A stretch of DNA of 40,158 bases from an uncultured Cytophagales bacterium (GTDB taxonomy: Bacteria; Bacteroidota; Bacteroidia; Cytophagales; Thermonemataceae), in the NCBI GenBank assembly GCA_937911505.1, contig CALEMF010000001.1:1-40158 (forward strand). The letters run 5' to 3'. This document shows, piece after piece, positions 34,976 to 40,158 of the stretch; position 1 is the stretch's first letter; every line of letters starts with the position of its first letter. Both the position numbers and the translations under genes were made by a program. The notes below the pieces were generated by a model. The model had not been told where the DNA came from. It did no database searches and saw only the letters and a list, made by a program, of their open reading frames with translations.

Positions 34976-35683
34976 ATGATGATTTACCGTTACTTCTTTA
35001 TTATCATATTACTTTTGGTAGCACATCCCCTCTGGGGTCAAACAGATTCAAGTACGGTTGTGTTCAAAAAGGTATGGAACCCCAATTTTGCGGTGAAGGT
35101 AGCTCCTTTGAGAATATTTGAGCCTTACCATACGTTTCAAGTAGGGGTAGCGTATCGTTTGGCTTACCAAACTACCCTCGAACACGAAATAGGATATGGC
35201 ACGTCCGCTTTTAATCTCATTAATCCGAGCGTTCTGAGTGATAGAGACAAGGAACGCAACAACCTGCGTAACTTTCGTTTGAGTACTACAGCAAAAATCT
35301 TTTTACATAAAATGAAAATGAAAGGGCTTTATGCAGGCTTAACGGTTGGCTATCGCAACAGCTCTTTTTCAGTACCAGGCGGTGCCACCACTTGCGAAAC
35401 AAGTACCGTTATGGGTGATCCTACGCTAGATTATTATACTACCAAGCAAGACCTCACTTGCCGCTTCCTTCTAGGGAAACAATGTATCTTTGAACAACGC
35501 TTTCTGTTGGACTACTATGCAGGTATTGGCTTTAAATACTTGGTAGTAGATACAGAGGAAGGAAGTACCTTAGCTTGTAGCCAAAGTACTATAGAAATAG
35601 ATCATACAATCACAGGTAACTACTTTTTACCTGCACTTGCCTTAGGCTTTAAAGTAGGTATTTTATTCCACAAACGTGAGTAA
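34976..35683 (+). CDS. Outer-membrane beta-barrel protein, tandem paralogue 1
   Basis: 235 residues. Signal peptide ends at HPLWGQ. The mature chain alternates amphipathic strands and closes with FLPALALGFKVGILFHKRE, as in small 8-10-strand outer-membrane barrels. Landmarks shared with the two following genes: NPNF..K..PLR..EPY.T.Q.G, EIGYGT, FRL.T..K..L...KMKG.Y.GL..GYR.S, KQDLT.R.LLGKQ, DYY.GIGFKY..V.TEEGS and GNYFLPA.ALGFK. Four cysteines in the loops are unique to this copy. No family name recognised. It is divergent from the START gene. Confidence 0.85.
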   Translation: MMIYRYFFIIILLLVAHPLWGQTDSSTVVFKKVWNPNFAVKVAPLRIFEPYHTFQVGVAYRLAYQTTLEHEIGYGTSAFNLINPSVLSDRDKERNNLRNFRLSTTAKIFLHKMKMKGLYAGLTVGYRNSSFSVPGGATTCETSTVMGDPTLDYYTTKQDLTCRFLLGKQCIFEQRFLLDYYAGIGFKYLVVDTEEGSTLACSQSTIEIDHTITGNYFLPALALGFKVGILFHKRE

Positions 35684-35748
35684 TTTCAGGAACGGTTGCA
35701 CGGAGGTTGCAGAATCTTGTATAATGGTTACATGTGGGTGAAGTGTGT

Positions 35749-35776
35749 ATTATTTTTGAGTACATTTCTGGCGTAG
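35749..35776 (+). promoter_or_regulatory. Shared upstream element of barrel genes, copy 2
   Basis: ATTATTTTTGAGTACATTTC then TGGCGTAG; its TAG lies 24 bases before the ATG at 35798, the same register as copies 1 and 3. More diverged than the other two. Confidence 0.4.
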
Positions 35777-35797
35777 AAAATAAACACCTTACAATAC

Positions 35798-36502
35798 ATG
35801 TTCATTCATCGCTACTTATTAATCCTTTTGATATTGTCAATAGTACATCCACTTTGGGGTCAAACAGATTCAAGTACGGTTGTAACTAAGAACCTCACTC
35901 CCAACTTTGCTATTACAGTAACCCCTTTGCGGATATTAGACCTTTACAATACTTTTCAAGTGGGGGTAGATTACCGTCTTTCCGAGCGCTCTGCTCTAGC
36001 ACTCGATATCGGTTACGGAACACAACAGACCAATTTACTTTTTGAAGACGCCTACGACACCCGTGAAGGTACTGAAAACTTTCGTCTGAATACTTCTTGG
36101 AAAATATACCTTGGTCGTCGGAAAATGAAAGGCTTTTACTTAGGCCCTACGTTAGGGTATCGGTACAGTTCATTTACAGATTCTGATGGCGCTGCACAAT
36201 ACTTTCCACTTACCCGTAGAACAGGCTTCACTATTGAAGAAATAGGAAGAGGTTTTTTGACAGTGAAACAAGACCTTACCTTTCGCCTGCTCATTGGAAA
36301 GCAAAAAATTTGGTGGGACCGTCTTTTATTCGATTTTTACCTAGGGGTAGGCTTCAAATATATGTGGGCAGATACGGAGGAAGGTAGCGCACTTAATGAA
36401 AATGATATCTTCAGAGTAGATGTTATAGAAACAGGTGATTACTTTTTACCTGCTATTGCTTTGGGCTTTAAGCTAGGCGTACTTTTTCATAAGCGTAAGT
36501 AA
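35798..36502 (+). CDS. Outer-membrane beta-barrel protein, tandem paralogue 2
   Basis: 234 residues, same architecture as paralogue 1. Signal peptide ends at HPLWGQ; the DNA spanning the cleavage site (GGGGTCAAACAGATTCAAGT and on to GTTGT) is identical to paralogue 1, showing recent duplication or gene conversion in that stretch. The central loop differs (LTRRTGFTIEEIGRG in place of the Cys-rich loop), so the exposed loops vary while strands are kept. Ends FLPAIALGFKLGVLFHKRK. Confidence 0.85.
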   Translation: MFIHRYLLILLILSIVHPLWGQTDSSTVVTKNLTPNFAITVTPLRILDLYNTFQVGVDYRLSERSALALDIGYGTQQTNLLFEDAYDTREGTENFRLNTSWKIYLGRRKMKGFYLGPTLGYRYSSFTDSDGAAQYFPLTRRTGFTIEEIGRGFLTVKQDLTFRLLIGKQKIWWDRLLFDFYLGVGFKYMWADTEEGSALNENDIFRVDVIETGDYFLPAIALGFKLGVLFHKRK

Positions 36503-36522
36503 TGACTTCAGTAGGCTAACTA

Positions 36523-36556
36523 GAAATAAGACACTAGACTCAAGACTATCTTATGC
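36523..36556. repeat. AAGACA/ACAAGA-type repeat word with short inverted ends
   Basis: Between barrel genes 2 and 3: ATAAGA (36526-36531) and TCTTAT (36549-36554) flank an ACTAGACTCAAGACTA core. The wording is like the AAGCAAGACATGAGAGACAAG words downstream of dnaA, so it may be a member of the same dispersed, low-complexity repeat class. Confidence 0.35.
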
Positions 36557-36606
36557 TTTAAAATCAATAATTCAAAGCATTTTTTATGTAATTTAATAAG
36601 AAGTGT

Positions 36607-36633
36607 ATTGTTTTTGGGGTAGTTTTTTGATAG
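36607..36633 (+). promoter_or_regulatory. Shared upstream element of barrel genes, copy 3
   Basis: ATTGTTTTTGGGGTAGTTTT then TTGATAG, nearly identical to copy 1, with the TAG 24 bases before the ATG at 36655. Confidence 0.5.
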
Positions 36634-36654
36634 CACCTCAATACTATTTAAAAA

Positions 36655-37365
36655 ATGTTTTTTGATCGTCATTTTTTTACTTTTATTTTGCTTGTAATAG
36701 TACACCCTCTCTGGTGTCAGATAGATTCAAGTACTGTTCCTCTCAAAAAAGTATGGAACCCCAACTTTACTATCAAAATTACCCCTTTAAGGGCTTTAGA
36801 ACCTTATAATACATATCAACTGGGTATAGAATATCGCCTTTCCTATCGCTCTACACTTGAACACGAAATAGGATATGGTACCCGAACGTATCCAAGAGAA
36901 GACACCCTCGACACAGCGCCTGCTACAGACTTGAGGCGTATCAAAAATTTTCGATTGAATACTAACTGGAAAGTGTACCTAGGGCCAGAAAAAATGAAAG
37001 GAACTTACTTAGGGCTAGCGCTTGGTTATCGACATAGTACGCTCTTAGCTGCTGGTGTAGGAGAGGAAGTACTCGTACAAGGTGTATCGTCGTTTATTAG
37101 GGAACCTAGAGATTTCTCTACTGTGAAGCAAGACCTTACTTGCCGCCTTCTTCTAGGAAAACAGCAAATGAGCGGACGATTTTTAATTGATTACTACGTA
37201 GGAATTGGTTTCAAGTACCTTATGGTCAATACAGAGGAAGGCAGCGGCCTGCTCGACGATGAGAGTTGGATCATAGAACTAGACCATATGCATACGGGCA
37301 ACTACTTTTTACCCGCCTTTGCCCTAGGATTTAAAGTAGGTTTCTTGTTTCATAAAGGTGGATAA
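36655..37365 (+). CDS. Outer-membrane beta-barrel protein, tandem paralogue 3
   Basis: 236 residues. Same fold landmarks: KVWNPNFTIKITPLRALEPYNTYQ, EIGYGTR, KKMKG-like EKMKGTYLGLALGYRHS, KQDLTCRLLLGKQ, DYYVGIGFKYLMVNTEEGS, GNYFLPAFALGFKVGFLFHKGG. The signal peptide differs at its end: HPLWCQ replaces HPLWGQ, placing a Cys at -2 of the predicted cleavage site (not a proper lipobox). It resembles paralogue 1 more than paralogue 2 over the N-terminal half of the barrel. No function assigned. Confidence 0.85.
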   Translation: MFFDRHFFTFILLVIVHPLWCQIDSSTVPLKKVWNPNFTIKITPLRALEPYNTYQLGIEYRLSYRSTLEHEIGYGTRTYPREDTLDTAPATDLRRIKNFRLNTNWKVYLGPEKMKGTYLGLALGYRHSTLLAAGVGEEVLVQGVSSFIREPRDFSTVKQDLTCRLLLGKQQMSGRFLIDYYVGIGFKYLMVNTEEGSGLLDDESWIIELDHMHTGNYFLPAFALGFKVGFLFHKGG

Positions 37366-37705
37366 TAAGAGAATTGTTAAGAATTAAATTCTGTATAATT
37401 AATATTTTACGAAATTTTCACCATTCATTCTTTGATCTACCCTTCGTTCATTTTTTGACTGCGTCGAGCTCCTTCGTCGGTTAGCTTCGCTGAACTCCAC
37501 TTCGTTCCGGTTCTTGATGAACCGAGCCTCTGGCGAGCTCGGCGTAGCCTAAAACGAACCAAAAACCGAGCTTGTGAGCTCAGCGCAGCTAAATCCAAAG
37601 CTTCTGCCCATAATCCAGCCCGCCTCCCCGCTGGATTTTCAGGCCGACACACTTATACCGATCTTAAAAACAAATAGTAAAAAAACTTAAACATACTCTA
37701 AACGC
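37366..37705. other. 340-base gap with a GC-rich, hairpin-rich repeat islet
   Basis: The first ~75 bases are A+T-rich and include the palindrome AGAATTAAATTCT (37380-37392). From about 37457 to 37640 base composition rises to just over half G+C, clearly above neighbouring DNA, and the sequence is built of short inverted and direct repeats (listed separately). A 71-codon minus-strand frame across it is not convincing as a gene. Then returns to A+T-rich sequence before the PhzF stop. Confidence 0.7.
37457..37637. repeat. Array of four copies of a GAGCTCaGCGnAGCtaAA motif with three hairpins
   Basis: Plus-strand copies: 37535-37553 and 37576-37593. Minus-strand copies: 37480-37497 (reads GAGTTCAGCGAAGCTAAC) and 37457-37471 (GAGCTCGACGCAGTC, partial). 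The two plus copies are part of larger direct repeats that begin ACCGAGC (37521-37553, 37565-37593). Hairpins: CGGTTC/GAACCG (37508-37513, 37519-37524), CCGAGC/GCTCGG (37522-37527, 37537-37542), AATCCAGC/GCTGGATT (37612-37619, 37630-37637). The arrangement, two copies facing each way, makes one large imperfect palindrome. It may be a dispersed repeat family. Confidence 0.65.
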
Positions 37706-38500
37706 CTAAATGTGAATAGTACCTTCCAAATACGTAACAGCTTGCCCACCTATTTTTACCCGTTCTTCTGCATAAATGCACTGTAAATCGCCCCCACGTG
37801 CCGAAAGTTGCTTGGCTTGCAGGGAGTTTTCCTCCAGTCGCTTGGCCCAATAAGGGATGAGTAAGGTATGCGCAGAACCCGTGACGGGATCTTCATTAAC
37901 ACCTACCTGCGGAGCAAAAAAGCGTGAGACGAAATCAACGCTTTCTCCTAGGGCTGTAATGATAATGCCTCTGGCTACTACTTGTACTAGCTGGCTAAAA
38001 TCAGGCTGAAAAGCTTCTACTGCTGCCTGATTGGCGAGTATAAGTAGGTAATCATCTTTTCCCTTGTAAACCTCTAGCGGTGGCGTAAAGAAAGCTTCTT
38101 TTAGTACGTCTGGTAACGTAGTTAATTGTAATGTATCAGTAGGAAAATCCAGCCATAGATAGGCTTCCTCACGCTTTACAGATAGGCCTCCTGCTTTTTG
38201 AGTAACAAAATGGATTTGCTGCGTATTTGTTTCATAGTGCTGAAAGAGAATGTGTGCCGTAGCCAAAGTGGCATGCCCGCAAAGCGCCACCTCTGTAGTA
38301 GGTGTAAACCACCTAATTTCGTATTGATCTGTACTTTTTTTTACAGCAAAAGCCGTTTCAGAAAGATTATTCTCTGCCGCAATGGCTTGCATAGTCGCTC
38401 CTTCTAGCCAATGCTCTAAAATACAAACGGCGGCTGGATTCCCTCCAAAAATTTGATCGGTGAAAGCGTCTACTTGAAAGAGTCTAAGCGGCTTGGTCAA
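37706..38500 (-). CDS. PhzF-family isomerase/epimerase-like protein
   Basis: 264 residues. PhzF/diaminopimelate-epimerase-like double fold. N-terminal QVDAFTDQIFGGNPAAVC, catalytic Glu48 in NNLSETAF, CGHATLATAHIL, and the C-terminal EDPVTGSAHTLLIPYW are the family signatures; the short spacing implies no insertions. PhzF itself isomerises a phenazine precursor, but most relatives, as here without phenazine genes, have unknown substrates. The start ATG overlaps the PhoH stop by four bases, so the two are translationally coupled. Sequence ends YLEGTIHI. Confidence 0.93.
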   Translation of the reverse strand: MTKPLRLFQVDAFTDQIFGGNPAAVCILEHWLEGATMQAIAAENNLSETAFAVKKSTDQYEIRWFTPTTEVALCGHATLATAHILFQHYETNTQQIHFVTQKAGGLSVKREEAYLWLDFPTDTLQLTTLPDVLKEAFFTPPLEVYKGKDDYLLILANQAAVEAFQPDFSQLVQVVARGIIITALGESVDFVSRFFAPQVGVNEDPVTGSAHTLLIPYWAKRLEENSLQAKQLSARGGDLQCIYAEERVKIGGQAVTYLEGTIHI

Positions 38501-39456
38501 GGCGTTATTTTTTTATCGTGCTTGTCGTAAGCATTGATGATCGCTTTCACCAGTTTATGACGTACTACATCTTTGGCGTCTAAGTTTACAAAACCAATCC
38601 CTTCTACGCCTTTGAGAATGCGAATGACTTCCTGCAAGCCCGACTTCTGATTTTTAGGTAAGTCAAGCTGCGACTGATCACCCGTTACGATGATCTTCGA
38701 GTTGAGTCCCATACGGGTCAAGAACATCTTCATCTGCATGGCCGTTGTATTCTGCGCCTCGTCAAGTAGAATGAACGCCTTATTGAGGGTTCTCCCACGC
38801 ATATAAGCCAAAGGGGCTATTTCTATAATGCGATTGTCTTGGTAATACTTGAGTTTTTCCGCAGGTATCATATCGTCTAGGGCATCATAAATAGGCCGTA
38901 AGTAAGGATCAATCTTTTCTTTAAGATCACCCGGTAAAAAGCCAAGATGCTCTCCTGCTTCTACCGCAGGGCGTGTAATGACAATCTTTTTGACTTGTTT
39001 ATTTTTCAATGCCCTTACCGCTAGCGCTACCGAGATATAGGTTTTCCCAGTACCCGCTGGTCCTAAGGCAAAGACTAAGTCATTTTCGTAGGCGCTCTGT
39101 ACTAGCTGCGCTTGGTTGAATGTTTTCGGTTTGATGGCCGTTCCTTTCGTTCCGTATACTAGCGCATCGTCGAGTATCTCTTGCGGGACGGTCTCGCTAT
39201 TGGATTCTTTCTCCAAATAGTTGATCACATTCTCATGAGTAACTTTCCCATACTTATTATAATGAGCCAACAAAGAGTTAATGATTTCATTAATTTTAAC
39301 GATCTCGGGCGTTTGTCCTTGAATACGGATTTCATTGCCTCGAGAGATGATTTTACTCGCTGGAAAAGCAGAGGCGACTTCTTTGATGTTGATATTTTCT
39401 GTGCCTAAAAAATCTACTAATGAAACGTTTTCTAAGGTAATTACTTTTTCTATCAA
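38497..39456 (-). CDS. phoH: PhoH-like ATPase
   Basis: 319 residues. A short N-terminal KH-like segment (IRIQGQTPEIVKINEII) precedes a P-loop domain: Walker A LGPAGTGKTY (about 131-140), ITRPAVEAGEHLGFLPGDLKEKIDPYLRPIYD (highly conserved), Walker B AFILLDEAQNTT, and VTGDQSQLDLP. This is the YbeZ/PhoH type, an ATPase linked in other bacteria to RNA metabolism and found with the ybeY endoribonuclease gene; ybeY is not adjacent here. Upstream gene of the PhoH-PhzF pair. Confidence 0.95.
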   Translation of the reverse strand: MIEKVITLENVSLVDFLGTENINIKEVASAFPASKIISRGNEIRIQGQTPEIVKINEIINSLLAHYNKYGKVTHENVINYLEKESNSETVPQEILDDALVYGTKGTAIKPKTFNQAQLVQSAYENDLVFALGPAGTGKTYISVALAVRALKNKQVKKIVITRPAVEAGEHLGFLPGDLKEKIDPYLRPIYDALDDMIPAEKLKYYQDNRIIEIAPLAYMRGRTLNKAFILLDEAQNTTAMQMKMFLTRMGLNSKIIVTGDQSQLDLPKNQKSGLQEVIRILKGVEGIGFVNLDAKDVVRHKLVKAIINAYDKHDKKITP

Positions 39457-39685
39457 TGCTTTTAATTTTTAAATCAATAAATATACAATGAGGAAATAGG
39501 CTGCGCTAGTAGAAGAGAAGTCTCTTTTCCATCAAGTAATAATAAAGCTAGTAAAGATTGGGTAACGGATAATGGTTGATGAAGCGTATTTTGAACGATC
39601 ATAAATGAGCGTCAGGTAGTACTGAGACAGTAGAAATTAGAAGATTTAACATGTCGTTTATACTTTTATGCTTATAAAGTTATAA

Positions 39686-39693
39686 TATTTTTG
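39686..39693 (+). promoter_or_regulatory. Candidate -7 promoter element of the ABM gene
   Basis: TATTTTTG, an exact TAnnTTTG match, 36 bases before the ATG at 39730. No good TTG at the -33 position. The rest of the 273-base gap (39457-39729) shows nothing further. Confidence 0.4.
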
Positions 39694-39729
39694 CATTAGT
39701 TCATCAATTAAACCTTAATTCTTTTACAA

Positions 39730-40026
39730 ATGCTTACACGTATAGTTAAAATGACTTTTCAACCAGATGAGATCGATCAGTTTCTGAGTGTTTTTAATCA
39801 TTACAAAACACGTATTCGTCATTCAGAAGGGTGTTTACATCTGGCACTATTACAGGATGCCAATAGTGCGCATATTTTCTATACTTACAGCCATTGGGAG
39901 GCAGCATCCTACTTAGAAAAGTACCGACAGTCTTCTCTTTTTAAAGAAGTGTGGGGAAAAACCAAGCTTCTTTTTCAAGATAAGCCAGAAGCTTTCTCAG
40001 CGCAGGAAGTAATGAAGGTAACATAA
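39730..40026 (+). CDS. Antibiotic biosynthesis monooxygenase (ABM) domain protein
   Basis: 98 residues, one ferredoxin-like ABM domain. MLTRIVKMTFQPDEIDQFLSVF is the first beta-alpha unit; EGCLHLALLQDANSAHIFYTYSHWEAASYLEKYRQSSLFKEVW has the family pattern 'GC..L.ll.d...p..f..ys.We....l..y..s..f...w'. Relatives include heme-degrading and quinone-modifying monooxygenases and many uncharacterised small dimers. The Asn/Trp/His set of IsdG cannot be affirmed, so heme degradation is not claimed. Divergent from phoH. Confidence 0.88.
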   Translation: MLTRIVKMTFQPDEIDQFLSVFNHYKTRIRHSEGCLHLALLQDANSAHIFYTYSHWEAASYLEKYRQSSLFKEVWGKTKLLFQDKPEAFSAQEVMKVT

Positions 40027-40084
40027 ACCACTTACTTATTTTTTAGAGGCCATCTGCTGGTAGTATGTGACATATTTATAGGGC

Positions 40085-40092
40085 TATCTTTG
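40085..40092 (+). promoter_or_regulatory. Candidate -7 promoter element at the window's right edge
   Basis: TATCTTTG, an exact TAnnTTTG match, ending nine bases before the ATG at 40102; the leader would be very short. -33 element unclear. Confidence 0.4.
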
Positions 40093-40101
40093 CGAGCTCA
40101 A

Positions 40102-40158
40102 ATGATCCTGACGCTCCTTGACCCCATTGCGATTGCTCGTGTTGTGTCTGTATCTGCC
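40102..40158 (+). CDS. Start of an unidentified gene, cut by the window edge
   Basis: An ATG at 40102 opens a frame that is free of stops to the last base: 19 codons reading MILTLLDPIAIARVVSVSA. The preceding -7-like element supports it as a true start. Too short to assign. Confidence 0.5.
   Translation, partial: MILTLLDPIAIARVVSVSA

Noticed and set aside
37437..37652. 71-codon minus-strand frame as a small gene
   Set aside because: It runs exactly through the GC-rich repeat islet, is rich in Arg/Ala/Ser from the repeats, has no start signal, and matches nothing recognisable.

Overview
This window reads as a low-to-medium GC chromosome segment of a Bacteroidota bacterium, most likely from the Cytophagales side. 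The reasons are family content (DUF1573 protein, secreted TonB C-terminal-domain protein, a RprX/RprY-like two-component pair, paired FtsX-type ABC permeases, many proteins with 'xAQ' signal-peptide ends) and several promoters that fit the Bacteroidota pattern TTG-N20-TAnnTTTG. No tRNA, rRNA, CRISPR array, insertion sequence or prophage was recognised.

Layout. 1-1323: 3' end of valS followed by a GNAT acetyltransferase that may have lost its last codons to a stop. 1490-2195: a YceI-family gene with a clear promoter, a perfect palindrome at the expected transcription start, and a terminator. 2214-2624: DUF1573 protein. 2830-4785: sensor kinase plus OmpR-type regulator. 4893-5882: an arginase/formimidoylglutamase-fold protein that has lost four of six metal ligands. 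5887-8370: small secreted proteins and a four-helix membrane protein linked to a histidine kinase with no visible regulator. 8468-11920: full-length pyruvate carboxylase. 11976-13132: two secreted proteins of unknown role, one internally duplicated.

13170-20064 is a minus-strand run: a large Ig-like/VWA/OmpA lipoprotein, an FAH-family hydrolase, a membrane-anchored endonuclease/exonuclease/phosphatase protein, cysS, and an M28 peptidase. A 411-base divergent gap with nested palindromes precedes a Tat-exported metallophosphatase and dnaA. Directly behind dnaA the last ~60 bases of the gene and about 100 bases of flank are repeated in two further decayed copies.

24712-34877 is almost entirely minus strand: a four-gene ABC efflux operon (ATPase, two paralogous permeases, membrane-fusion adaptor), then amidohydrolase, SDR, an NAD-dependent epimerase split by one in-frame TAA, TonB-domain protein, CPBP protease-like protein and a START-domain protein, closely spaced and probably co-transcribed. 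34976-37365 holds three tandem paralogous outer-membrane beta-barrel genes that share an upstream element. 37457-37637 is a GC-rich, hairpin-rich repeat islet. 37706-39456 is PhzF-like plus PhoH (overlapping stop/start), then an ABM monooxygenase and the first 19 codons of one more gene at the window edge.

Most of the window is ordinary chromosome. The parts that deserve a second look are the metal-ligand-stripped arginase homologue, the dnaA-tail repeats, the GC-rich islet built from inverted and direct copies of one motif, the tandem barrel triplet, and the promoter/operator arrangement of the YceI gene.
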